Part shown: positions 25,663 to 33,650 of the stretch, piece by piece
How positions within the stretch are numbered: position 1 is the stretch's first letter
How the letters are laid out: the number at the start of each line of letters is the position of its first letter
From: JAJZGK01 sp035538795
GTDB taxonomy: Bacteria > Pseudomonadota > Alphaproteobacteria > Rhodospirillales > Magnetospirillaceae
Length of the DNA stretch: 64,000 bases
Assembly: GCA_035538795.1 (NCBI GenBank)
Contig: DATLJS010000020.1
Location: 434,001-498,000 of the forward strand
Direction of reading: 5' to 3'
Made by a program: the position numbers and the translations under genes
The notes under the pieces: generated by a model
Databases searched by the model: none
Told to the model about the DNA's origin: nothing
The model's input: the letters and a program-made list of their open reading frames with translations, nothing else

Positions 25663-26697
25663 ATGATCAGCCAAGCTTTCGCTCCCATCGCCGGACTGCC
25701 GGTTCTCGATCTTGGACGCTTCACCGGCGACGGCGGCGAACGGGAACGTTTCCTCGTGGACCTGCGGGACACCGCCCGCAACATCGGCTTCTTCTATCTG
25801 AAAGGCCACGGCGTCGACGACGATCTGGCCGAGCGGGTATTCGCCCTGTCGCGGCAGTTCTTCGACCTGCCGATCCGGGAAAAGCTGGCCATCGAAATGG
25901 CCAATTCCCCGCACTTTCGGGGCTATACCCCACCCGGCAAGGAATATACCCGCGGCAGCCCCGATTGGCGCGAAGAACTGGACATCGGCCTTGAGGTTCC
26001 CGCCGCCGAATTGTCCGCCGACGATCCTCCCTGGCGCCGCCTGCAAGGGCCGAATCAGTGGCCCGTCTCGGTGCCGGAATTGAAGCCCGTCCTACTGGAA
26101 TGGCAGGCCGAGGTGATCCGCGTCTCCACCACTCTGCTAAAGGCCTTCTCCTTGGCCTTGGGGCAAGCCGAGAACGCCTTCGAGGGCGTCTATGACGGAG
26201 CCTCGAACCAGCTTCTCAAGACCATTCTCTATCCCAGCCGCGACCGGACCGCCGACGATCAGGGATGCGGCCCCCACAAGGACGGCGGCTTCATCACCCT
26301 GGTCCGACAGCATCGAGTGGGCGGCCTACAGGTGCAGGGCGAAAACGGCTGGATCGACGCCCCGCCGATTCCCGGCACCTTCGTCGTCAATATCGGCGAA
26401 CTGCTGGAACTGGCCTCGAACGGCTATCTGCGCGCCAATGTCCACCGCGTGGTCACTCCGCCCGCCGGCATCGACCGTCAATCCCTGGCCTTCTTCCTGG
26501 GCGCCCATCCCGACGCGGTGATCCCCCAACTGTCCCTGCCGCCCCATCTGGCCGCCGCCGCCCGAGGCGTCGAACAGGACCCCGACAACCCGCTGTTCCG
26601 CGACGTCGGCCTGAATATCTTGAAAAGCCGTCTGCGTTCCCATCCCGACGTGGCGAAACGCCACTACGCCGACCTGCTGGCCCAAGGCGTCGTCTAG
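25663..26697 (+). CDS. isopenicillin N synthase-like 2-oxoglutarate/Fe(II) oxygenase
   Basis: The 344-residue protein has the DIOX_N region at about 12-110 and the jelly-roll core with the iron triad His205, Asp207 (PHKDGG) and His261 (ANVHRVV), plus Arg272 with Ser274 (RQS), which binds 2-oxoglutarate. It starts 24 bases after the sulfhydrylase and is probably its operon partner. Family members hydroxylate or cyclise varied substrates. In this place oxidation next to a C-S bond, as TauD does for taurine, is a reasonable but unproven guess. A hairpin follows its stop. Confidence 0.83.
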   Translation: MISQAFAPIAGLPVLDLGRFTGDGGERERFLVDLRDTARNIGFFYLKGHGVDDDLAERVFALSRQFFDLPIREKLAIEMANSPHFRGYTPPGKEYTRGSPDWREELDIGLEVPAAELSADDPPWRRLQGPNQWPVSVPELKPVLLEWQAEVIRVSTTLLKAFSLALGQAENAFEGVYDGASNQLLKTILYPSRDRTADDQGCGPHKDGGFITLVRQHRVGGLQVQGENGWIDAPPIPGTFVVNIGELLELASNGYLRANVHRVVTPPAGIDRQSLAFFLGAHPDAVIPQLSLPPHLAAAARGVEQDPDNPLFRDVGLNILKSRLRSHPDVAKRHYADLLAQGVV

Positions 26698-26710
26698 GAG
26701 CGCGAGCGAA

Positions 26711-26736
26711 GGAGGCATGGCCGAAACCGTGCCTCC
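26711..26736 (+). terminator. hairpin after the oxygenase gene
   Basis: GGAGGCATGG at 26711-26720 pairs with CCGTGCCTCC at 26727-26736 (one G-U pair, 6-base loop). No T-run follows, so it may be an mRNA end stabiliser. Confidence 0.5.
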
Positions 26737-26823
26737 AACGCCCGCACCAGGGAAGGACTGAGTCAACTGGATTGCTGCGGCAAAGACATTATATCTAACA
26801 CGTCGAAAACGACTGACGTGCCC

Positions 26824-27468
26824 ATGACAGACCGCCGCTTCCTGACCGCCGAATTCGTCCTGCTGTTCGTGCTTGGGCCGATCGGTCTTTATTTCTTCGC
26901 CACGACCCGCGGCATGATATACGCCGTCCTGCTGGCCACCGCCGCCTATGTGACCGTGCAAACCGTCCGCAGACCGGATTTTTCATGGTCCGAACTATGG
27001 CACGGCAACGGCTGGCCCCCGGCCGAGCGCAACCGCGCCGTTTTTCTTTTTCTGCTGTGCGCCGCCGCCCTAACCGCCTTTACCCTGGTCGTCGTGCCTC
27101 AGCGCCTTTTCGAATTCCCCGTACACCGCACCGGCTTGTGGGCGCTGGTGATGCTGCTTTACCCGATCCTGTCCGTCGTGCCTCAGGAGATGATTTTCCG
27201 CAGCTTCTTCATGACCCGCTATGAAAATCTTTTCCCCAGCCGCGTAACGTTGATCGTACTGAGCGGCCTGTGTTTCGGCTTGTCGCACCTGATCTTGAAC
27301 AACTGGATCGCCCCGACCTTCACCATGCTCGGCGGCATGATCTTCGCCCACAGCTTCACTCGTCACCGTTCGCTGAAATGGGCAACGATCGAACACGCCC
27401 TTTACGGCTGCTTCGTCTTTACCGTCGGCATCGGCTGGTTCTTTTTCACGGGCAACGCTCGCCCCTGA
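26824..27468 (+). CDS. CPBP-family intramembrane metalloprotease-like protein
   Basis: A 214-residue polytopic membrane protein with about six helices. The CPBP (Rce1-like) motifs are visible as PQEMIFRSFF (the usual EExxxR with Gln in the first position), FGLSHLILNN and EHALYGC. The first Glu of the EE pair is replaced, but the second and the His residues remain, so activity is possible. ATG 26824 is preferred to GTG 26818. The role is unknown; bacterial members process prenylated or signal-like peptides or give bacteriocin immunity. It is independent of the genes on either side. Confidence 0.72.
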   Translation: MTDRRFLTAEFVLLFVLGPIGLYFFATTRGMIYAVLLATAAYVTVQTVRRPDFSWSELWHGNGWPPAERNRAVFLFLLCAAALTAFTLVVVPQRLFEFPVHRTGLWALVMLLYPILSVVPQEMIFRSFFMTRYENLFPSRVTLIVLSGLCFGLSHLILNNWIAPTFTMLGGMIFAHSFTRHRSLKWATIEHALYGCFVFTVGIGWFFFTGNARP

Positions 27469-27642
27469 TTTGGCCGCGTCCCTGCCTGTTTTCATCATAA
27501 ATTCACTGCGCCCGGCCCCGGCCGGAGAAATTTGCAAACTATTTAGGGATATAGCTCAAAGCTGCGTGACGACTCCTGATAAAGGCGTAGGATGGAGTCA
27601 CATTGCATCTCGCGATAAACCGCAAGCGAGGGAGCGCAGCTT

Positions 27643-29400
27643 ATGGACGTTATTGTCACCGACGTCGCGATCGTCGGAGCCGGGGGGGCCGGCCTACGGG
27701 CCGCAATCGCAGCCGCCGAGCAAGATCCGTCTCTCCATATTGCCCTGATTTCCAAAGTCTATCCCATGCGCAGCCATACGGTTGCCGCCGAAGGCGGGGC
27801 AGCCGGAGTGATCAAGGACAACGACAGCCTGGAGAATCATTTCAACGATACCGTGACCGGCGGCGACTGGCTGTCGGACCAAGATGCCGTTGAAATGTTC
27901 GTCAACACGGCCCCCAAGGAGCTTCTGCAGATGGAGCATTGGGGCTGTCCGTGGAGCCGCGAGGCCGACGGCAAGGTGGCCGTCCGCCCATTCGGCGGCA
28001 TGAAGGTCGAGCGCACATGGTACGCCGCCGACAAGACCGGCTTCCACATGCTGCACACCCTGTTCCAAACCTCGATGAAATATCCGTCGATCAAACGCTT
28101 CGACGAGTATTACTCCACCGAACTGCTGGTCGAGGACGGCCGTTGCGTCGGCGTCGTGGCCATTGAAATGCGTTCGGGCAAGATGGTGGCCTTTCACGCC
28201 AAGGCGGTGATCATCGCCACCGGCGGAGCCGGACGCATCTTTCCCTTCACCACCAACGGCGCCGTCAAGACCGGCGACGGCATGGCGATGGCTTTCCGTG
28301 CTGGCGTGCCGCTGAAAGATATGGAATTCGTTCAATATCATCCTACCGGTCTGCCCGGCACCGGCATCCTGATCACCGAGGGATCGCGCGGCGAGGGCGG
28401 CATCCTGGTCAACAAGGACGGCTATCGCTACCTCCAGGACTACAATCTGGGGCCGCCCGACCCCTGGCCGCGCAAGAAGGCCATGGAACTGGGGCCGCGC
28501 GACCGTTTGAGCCAGGCCTTCTGGCATGAACAACAAAAAGGCCGCACCATCAAAACCGCTTATGGCGACGTGGTGCATCTGGACATCCGCCATCTCGGCG
28601 AAAAGAAAATCAACGAGCGCCTGCCGATGGTGCGGGAACTGGCATCGAGCTATATCGGCGTCGACCCGGTTTTCGAGCCGATTCCCGTTCGCCCGGTCGT
28701 GCATTACACCATGGGCGGCATCCATACCGACATCGATACCCGAACGCCCCTGCCCGGCCTGTTCGCCGCCGGCGAATGCGCATGCGTGTCGATCAACGGC
28801 GCCAACCGCCTGGGCTCCAACTCCCTGGCTGAAATCCTCGTTTTCGGCGCCCGCGCCGGGCGCGGCGCGGCGGCGTTCGCCAAAGCCAACAAACCGGGGT
28901 CGGCATCCGCGGTCCAGCACGGCGCCGAGGCGGCGCAAGGACGGGTGCGCGAATTGTTCCTGCGCGCCGACGGCACCGAAACGGTTTCCGGCCTGCGCAA
29001 GGAAATGAACGACACCATGGAAAGCGGAGCCGGCATCTATCGCAGCGACGACACGCTGCGGGCGACCTGCGCCGTTCTGGCCGACCTGCGCGGCCGCTAC
29101 CGCAAGGTTCGCCTGGAAGACCGCAGCAACGTCTTCAACACCGACCTGCTGCAAGCCTTGGAATTGGGAGCCATGCTGGACGTGGCCCAAGCCATGGCCC
29201 ATTCGGCGCTGCTGCGTACCGAATCCCGCGGATCGCACCAGCGGCTGGATTATACGGCGCGCGACGACGCGGCTTTCCTCAAGCACAGTTTGGCGACCTT
29301 CGGCGGAGCCGAGCCCCCGGCCATCGGCTATAGCGACGTGGTCATCACCAAGTCGCAGCCAGCCGAACGTGTTTACGGCGGAGGAGCGGGCCATGAGTGA
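27643..29400 (+). CDS. frdA: fumarate reductase flavoprotein subunit
   Basis: The 585-residue catalytic subunit carries the FAD Rossmann motif GAGGAG at 12-17 and the covalent flavin His45 in RSHTVAAEGG. HYTMGGIHTD and the GLFAAGECACVSINGANRLGSNSL region are FrdA landmarks. It reduces fumarate with menaquinol or rhodoquinol electrons passed through FrdB. Four genes in the order ABCD with two small anchors make this the E. coli type of quinol:fumarate reductase rather than an alphaproteobacterial succinate dehydrogenase. No exact FNR box (TTGAT-N4-ATCAA) was found in 27469-27642, a gap that shows no gene. Confidence 0.9.
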   Translation: MDVIVTDVAIVGAGGAGLRAAIAAAEQDPSLHIALISKVYPMRSHTVAAEGGAAGVIKDNDSLENHFNDTVTGGDWLSDQDAVEMFVNTAPKELLQMEHWGCPWSREADGKVAVRPFGGMKVERTWYAADKTGFHMLHTLFQTSMKYPSIKRFDEYYSTELLVEDGRCVGVVAIEMRSGKMVAFHAKAVIIATGGAGRIFPFTTNGAVKTGDGMAMAFRAGVPLKDMEFVQYHPTGLPGTGILITEGSRGEGGILVNKDGYRYLQDYNLGPPDPWPRKKAMELGPRDRLSQAFWHEQQKGRTIKTAYGDVVHLDIRHLGEKKINERLPMVRELASSYIGVDPVFEPIPVRPVVHYTMGGIHTDIDTRTPLPGLFAAGECACVSINGANRLGSNSLAEILVFGARAGRGAAAFAKANKPGSASAVQHGAEAAQGRVRELFLRADGTETVSGLRKEMNDTMESGAGIYRSDDTLRATCAVLADLRGRYRKVRLEDRSNVFNTDLLQALELGAMLDVAQAMAHSALLRTESRGSHQRLDYTARDDAAFLKHSLATFGGAEPPAIGYSDVVITKSQPAERVYGGGAGHE

Positions 29401-30136
29401 GAACATCACCCTGGAGGTTCTCCGCTACAACCCGGAAACCGACCAAGAGCCGTATTTCCAGACCTATACCGTTCCCTATCACGATGATTGGGTGGTGCTG
29501 GACGCGCTCAACCACGTCAAGGACCATATCGACGCCACGCTGACCTATCGCTGGTCCTGCCATATGGCGGTGTGCGGCAGTTGCGGCATGATGATCAACG
29601 GCGAACCCAAGCTGGGATGCCATGCCTTCCTGCGCGACTACAAGGGCGGCGCGGTAAAAATCGAGCCGCTGGACCATTTCCCCATCGAACGCGATCTGGT
29701 CATCGTTCAAGACGAGTTCATGGAGAAGCTGAGCAGCGTCAAACCCTATATCATCAGCGACCACGAGAAGCCCGTCAGCGAAGGCGAATATTTGCAAACG
29801 CCGGGGCAGCTCAAGCTGTTCAAGCAATATACCCAATGCATCAACTGCCTGCTGTGCTATGCGGCCTGCCCGCAGACGATGCTGAACGAAAGCTTCGTCG
29901 GACCGGCGGCTCTGGCCTTGGCTCATCGCTACAATCTGGATTCCCGCGACTGCGGCAAGGACCAGCGGGCCGAAGTCGTGGCCAGCAACGAAGGCATCTG
30001 GGAATGCACCTTCGTCGGCGCCTGCTCCGAGGTTTGCCCCAAGAACGTCGATCCAGCCGCCGCGATCCAGCAGACCAAGATTTCCGCCTCGGTCGACTGG
30101 TTCAAGGCGCTCCTGCTGCCGGGAGGGAAAAAATGA
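29393..30136 (+). CDS. frdB: fumarate reductase iron-sulfur subunit
   Basis: Starting at ATG 29393 (an in-frame codon further upstream lies inside frdA), the 247-residue protein has [2Fe-2S] ligands Cys56, Cys61, Cys64 and Cys76. A [4Fe-4S] set follows in CINCLLCYAACP (Cys149, 152, 155), and the remaining cysteines, including CTFVGACSEVCP, serve the [3Fe-4S] cluster. It relays electrons from the membrane anchors to FrdA. The gene overlaps frdA by eight bases with GGAGGAG as its ribosome-binding site and frdC by four bases (ATGA). Confidence 0.9.
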   Translation: MSENITLEVLRYNPETDQEPYFQTYTVPYHDDWVVLDALNHVKDHIDATLTYRWSCHMAVCGSCGMMINGEPKLGCHAFLRDYKGGAVKIEPLDHFPIERDLVIVQDEFMEKLSSVKPYIISDHEKPVSEGEYLQTPGQLKLFKQYTQCINCLLCYAACPQTMLNESFVGPAALALAHRYNLDSRDCGKDQRAEVVASNEGIWECTFVGACSEVCPKNVDPAAAIQQTKISASVDWFKALLLPGGKK

Positions 30137-30519
30137 GCCGACGCCCCTACTTACGCACGGTCGAGCGGAACTGGTGGTTGAGCCGCCGCCGCTACGTCGT
30201 CTACATGATCCGCGAAGTGACCTGCCTGTTCATCGCTCTCTATTCGGCCCTGCTGACCGACGGTCTGGTTCGCCTAGCCGAAGGGCAAGCCGCGTGGGAC
30301 AGCTATCTGACGGCCATATCCAGTCCGCCGGGCGTGCTGTTCCAACTGGTCTGCCTGGTCTTCGCCACCATTCACAGCGTGACCTGGTTCGGCGTCACTC
30401 CCAAAGCCATGCCTTTGATGATCAAGGGCGAGCCTGTGCCGCCGCAAACCATCATCCGCGCCCACTACGCCCTTTGGGCGGCGGCGTCGCTGGTCGTTTT
30501 GATCGCAGCGGGGGTATAA
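30133..30519 (+). CDS. frdC: fumarate reductase membrane anchor C
   Basis: A 128-residue anchor with three predicted helices. The N-terminal RPYLRTVERNWWLSRRRYVVYMIRE is the characteristic FrdC start, and a conserved Glu (MIREVT) sits where E. coli FrdC Glu29 helps quinol oxidation. No haem-axial His pair is evident, fitting the haem-free type. It overlaps frdB by ATGA and ends four bases before frdD. Confidence 0.88.
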   Translation: MSRRPYLRTVERNWWLSRRRYVVYMIREVTCLFIALYSALLTDGLVRLAEGQAAWDSYLTAISSPPGVLFQLVCLVFATIHSVTWFGVTPKAMPLMIKGEPVPPQTIIRAHYALWAAASLVVLIAAGV

Positions 30520-30523
30520 AGCC

Positions 30524-30862
30524 ATGGCCAAATCGAGCAAACCCATTCTGTGGCTGCCGTTCGCCGGCGGCGGACTGGTTTCCGCCCTGATCACCCCGGC
30601 ACTGATTCTGGTCACCGGCCTGCTGGTGCCGCTGGGACTACTGCACCTGCCTTACGACAAGATTGCCGGTTTCGCCCACAACCCCATCGGCAAACTGATC
30701 CTGTTCGGCGTGGTGGCGCTTCCGGCATGGCATGCCGCCCATCGCATGCGCACCACCGCCCACGATTTGGGATTGGGCGCCGGCATCCCGGTCAAACTTG
30801 TTTGTTATGGCTCGGCCTGGCTGATGATCGTCATCTCGATCGTCGCTTTGTTGTCGGTCTGA
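30524..30862 (+). CDS. frdD: fumarate reductase membrane anchor D
   Basis: The 112-residue protein begins with a Lys/Ser-rich tail then PILWLPFAGGG, as in FrdD, and has three helices. LPAWHAAHRMRTTAHDLG corresponds to the conserved C-terminal loop of FrdD. With FrdC it anchors FrdAB and forms the quinol site. A strong terminator begins 40 bases after the stop. Confidence 0.88.
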   Translation: MAKSSKPILWLPFAGGGLVSALITPALILVTGLLVPLGLLHLPYDKIAGFAHNPIGKLILFGVVALPAWHAAHRMRTTAHDLGLGAGIPVKLVCYGSAWLMIVISIVALLSV

Positions 30863-30901
30863 CGGAAACGAAGGCTTCCCGAGCGGGGCCGACATACCGA
30901 A

Positions 30902-30936
30902 AAAACGTCCCGCCGTTCCACGCGGCGGGACGTTTT
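30902..30936. terminator. strong bidirectional-type terminator after frdD
   Basis: A 14-bp perfect stem (AAAACGTCCCGCCG at 30902-30915 with 30923-30936) ends in TTTT and has a 7-base loop. The A-rich left arm makes it usable in both directions. Confidence 0.88.
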
Positions 30937-31054
30937 GCGTTTGCCCGCCGCAAGGAAAGCATAACAATGTCACTCGCCATTCATGGGCCGTCCCCCTATC
31001 TCCAGAAAGAGACGGATGCATTGCCCGGAATCGAGCGTGGAGAAGACAAAAAAC

Positions 31055-31501
31055 ATGAACATCAAAAAACGAGTCGGACTGGTCGCCCACGACGGCCGCA
31101 AAAAAGATTTGATGGAATGGGTCAAGTTCAACGAAGGCACCCTGTCCCGCCATCAATTGTTCGCCACCGGCACGACCGGCCATCTGCTGATGCAAGCCTG
31201 TCCCAGCTTGGACATCACCTGCTTCAAATCCGGGCCGTTGGGCGGCGACCAGCAATTGGGCGCATTGATCGCCGAAGGCGGACTGGACGTTTTGATCTTC
31301 CTGACCGACCCGATGACCAGCCAGCCTCATGACGTCGACGTCAAAGCGCTGACCCGTCTTTCCACCGTCTACAATATCGTGCTGGCGATGACCCGCTCCA
31401 CCGCCGATTTCGTCATCAACAGCGAATTCTTCGACCGCCGGGACTACGCCCAACTGCGCGAGAACTACGCCGCCTATATCCACCGCCAGCCGACGAAGTG
31501 A
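31055..31501 (+). CDS. mgsA: methylglyoxal synthase
   Basis: From ATG 31055 the 148-residue protein matches MgsA in length and motifs: LVAHDGRKKDL at the N-terminus, ATGTTG for phosphate binding and SGPLGGDQQLGA with the catalytic Asp65. It converts dihydroxyacetone phosphate to methylglyoxal and phosphate, a bypass of lower glycolysis during phosphate shortage or sugar overflow. The frame is open to 30983 but the conserved region starts at 31055, with GGAG about 12 bases upstream. It stands alone between two terminators. Confidence 0.9.
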   Translation: MNIKKRVGLVAHDGRKKDLMEWVKFNEGTLSRHQLFATGTTGHLLMQACPSLDITCFKSGPLGGDQQLGALIAEGGLDVLIFLTDPMTSQPHDVDVKALTRLSTVYNIVLAMTRSTADFVINSEFFDRRDYAQLRENYAAYIHRQPTK

Positions 31502-31538
31502 GGCAGGAGCGGCTTCACCGGCAACCATCAGAGGGCAA

Positions 31539-31568
31539 AAAGCCGCCAGCTGCGAGGCTGGCGGCTTT
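31539..31568. terminator. bidirectional terminator between mgsA and mosA
   Basis: AAAGCCGCCAGC at 31539-31550 pairs perfectly with 31557-31568 (6-base loop). The T-run is longer on the minus strand, where it ends the mos transcript. Confidence 0.87.
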
Positions 31569-31599
31569 AAGACGACCGAAACGCCGATCAGGCGAACCT

Positions 31600-32433
31600 T
31601 TAAACCGGACGCACGCCGGAACGGATGATCGTCCCGACATGTTCGCCGCGCAGCGCGGCCGTGATCCGGCCCGGCACAAGGCCGTTCACGACCTGCACAT
31701 GTTCCAGATTGCGGGCGTTCGCCATCACCTCAAGAAGCGTGCGGTCGACCGGCAGCGTCCCTTCGATCTTTTCCAGATCGGCGGAACGGGTGTCGCGAAG
31801 CAACTGCGCCTTGGCTCCGTCGGGACCGTTGGGATCGGTGGTGTAAACTCCGTCCACATCCTCGACAATGGTCAGACCGGCCGCTCCCAGCGCGTCGGCC
31901 AGCAGGAACGCTCCCGTGTCGGCGCGGTGCGACGGAATGCGCGAGTTCGGGAACTCGTGGTGATGATAGGGGGGAAAAGCGCTTCCCACCACCGCCCGGG
32001 CGGCGGCCAGATGGATCGCCAACTGGTTCGCGATGGTCGGATGCTCGACGTAGGAAACGCCCTCCGGCGCCAGCAGCGAAGCCAGGATATGGCCGTTCTG
32101 GCCGGCTTCGCTGGCCGCTAGGGGAGCCAGCGATCCGACCGGCAGCCCCAGATCGAGGCCGACGCCGTAGAGATGGCGGGCACGGATGCCGGCGCCGGTC
32201 AGGATCAGCAGACGGTGCTCGGGAAGCAGTTTGCGGATTTCCTCGACGACGGGAAGGATGGCATCGCGACCGCGATCCATGATGGATCGCCCGCCGATCT
32301 TCACCACCTGCAACCAGGGGAGCAGCCGGATCGGGCGCACACCGGCGACAGGAAGGGTGAGGCTGCCGTCTTGAAGGGTCTGGCTCGCGAGCGGCGAGGC
32401 GACGTGCTTGATGCTGTGGGAAAGGTCAGGCAT
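31600..32433 (-). CDS. mosA: molybdenum storage protein alpha subunit
   Basis: A 277-residue amino-acid-kinase-fold protein almost collinear with Azotobacter MosA. It shares the N-terminal arm HSIKHVASPLASQTLQD, KIGG at 45-48 of the nucleotide site, and the His-rich segment PPYHHHEFP (His157-159) that lines the polyoxomolybdate cavity in the known structure. MosA and MosB form an alpha3beta3 cage that stores about a hundred Mo or W atoms with ATP hydrolysis. AGAGGA precedes the ATG. It lies 12 bases after mosB and ends at a terminator. Confidence 0.93.
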   Translation of the reverse strand: MPDLSHSIKHVASPLASQTLQDGSLTLPVAGVRPIRLLPWLQVVKIGGRSIMDRGRDAILPVVEEIRKLLPEHRLLILTGAGIRARHLYGVGLDLGLPVGSLAPLAASEAGQNGHILASLLAPEGVSYVEHPTIANQLAIHLAAARAVVGSAFPPYHHHEFPNSRIPSHRADTGAFLLADALGAAGLTIVEDVDGVYTTDPNGPDGAKAQLLRDTRSADLEKIEGTLPVDRTLLEVMANARNLEHVQVVNGLVPGRITAALRGEHVGTIIRSGVRPV

Positions 32434-32445
32434 GGCTGTGGTCCT

Positions 32446-33258
32446 CTAGCTCGCGGTGATGATGGTGCCGACATGTTCGCCGGCAAGCGCGCGGGTCAAG
32501 TTGCCCGGAACCAGGCCGTTCACGACCTGCACCTGGCGGATATGACGCGCCGACTTCAGAAGATCGAGCACCGGGAACTCAAGGATGGAATCCTGCAAGC
32601 CCCTCGCCTTCATTTCATCGACCGAGATCTTCGGGATAAGGGTGGCGTTCTTCGAGGTTTTCGGGTTCGCCGTGTAAAGGCCGTCCTCGTCCTTCACATA
32701 GACCATCGCCTTGCAGCCGAACTGTTCGGCCAGAAGGAAGCAGCCCGCGTCGGTGCGATAGGGCGGAATGACGCTTTCCGGAGCCGGACGCATCCACAGC
32801 TTGTAAGGCGGCATGCCGCTGAAAACGACGGCGTTCACTTCGGCGAGGTAAAGCGGAACCGCCGACAGGCCGGCGCCTTCGACCATGGAGATGCCGTGCT
32901 TGGCCAGAAGCTGCCCCAGCATGGCGGCATTCTGATCGGCGACCGAGGCCCCCAACTGCGACAACACGCCAGCCGGCAGGTTAAGCCCCGCCGCGATGGA
33001 ATAAAGATGCCGGGCGCGGGTGCCCGCACCGGTTCCGATCAGCAGCTTGTGGGCCTTGCGGGCTGCGACAATCTCATCCACCAGCGGATAGACCGCCGCG
33101 CGGCCGCGGTCGATGATGCTTTGCCCGCCGATCTTGATCACCGTCGCGTCCGGCAGGATCCGGAAATCCGCGGACGCTTCAGCCGCCGCCAGAAGGTGCT
33201 CGTCAGTCAGCGACCGCTGCATGAGGAGCGCCTCGAGCTCCACCGTCGTATTGGACAT
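32446..33258 (-). CDS. mosB: molybdenum storage protein beta subunit
   Basis: The 270-residue partner subunit has the MosB N-terminus (VELEALLMQRSLTD), DATVIKIGGQS of the nucleotide-binding loop, GTGAGTRARHLYS and GMPPYKLWMRP. It is promoter-proximal, ahead of mosA. GAGAG lies about 10 bases before ATG 33258. A 5' leader of more than 200 bases separates it from an AT-rich operator with GTTATA repeats. The presence of MoSto implies that this organism banks molybdenum, usually for nitrogenase; nif genes are outside the window. Confidence 0.93.
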   Translation of the reverse strand: MSNTTVELEALLMQRSLTDEHLLAAAEASADFRILPDATVIKIGGQSIIDRGRAAVYPLVDEIVAARKAHKLLIGTGAGTRARHLYSIAAGLNLPAGVLSQLGASVADQNAAMLGQLLAKHGISMVEGAGLSAVPLYLAEVNAVVFSGMPPYKLWMRPAPESVIPPYRTDAGCFLLAEQFGCKAMVYVKDEDGLYTANPKTSKNATLIPKISVDEMKARGLQDSILEFPVLDLLKSARHIRQVQVVNGLVPGNLTRALAGEHVGTIITAS

Positions 33259-33650
33259 GGGGGGTCTCTCTTTCGTTTTTCAATCCGGGCCGCCCTCTTT
33301 CCCGCAGCCATTGCATCCCAACGGCCCGGAAGAAAAAGCTGCCCGATGGCAGATAGAAAACAATTCCATGGAGCTGGTTGCCGGCGCGGCGATTGGCTGA
33401 ACGAAAAAGCAGCACGCAACGATCCAGACCCTGGCACTCACAAAAAATGAGCTTTCCCGGCCCTGGCGTCAATCATAAATAGAAAAAATAACGTTATATT
33501 TCAATGCGTTATAACGCTTCCGGTTATAACGCTTCCGATAATCGAAACCATCCACGGCACATCAGATGGAGTTCGACGCCGCAAGCCGCTTCAGCCCGGT
33601 CAAGGCAAAACACCCCCTCCGCTTTTCCGCCAGGGCGTTCCTTCGCTTGC
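33259..33650. promoter_or_regulatory. mos promoter/operator region with GTTATA repeats
   Basis: GTTATA occurs at 33493, 33508 and 33523, exactly 15 bases apart. The last two sit in a perfect 15-bp tandem repeat (GTTATAACGCTTCCG, 33508-33537), and CGTTATA at 33492 with TATAACG at 33510-33516 forms an inverted pair. CGTTATA/TATAACG halves recall ModE/Mop Mo-boxes, so molybdate control is likely. Bases 33259-33470 look like mRNA leader, and 33540-33650 show no gene. Confidence 0.6.

Noticed and set aside
27469..27642. FNR/Anr site before frdA
   Set aside because: No TTGAT-N4-ATCAA or close variant was found.
32173..33450. Plus-strand open frame of 425 codons opposite mosA/mosB
   Set aside because: The opposite strand encodes two unmistakable MoSto subunits.
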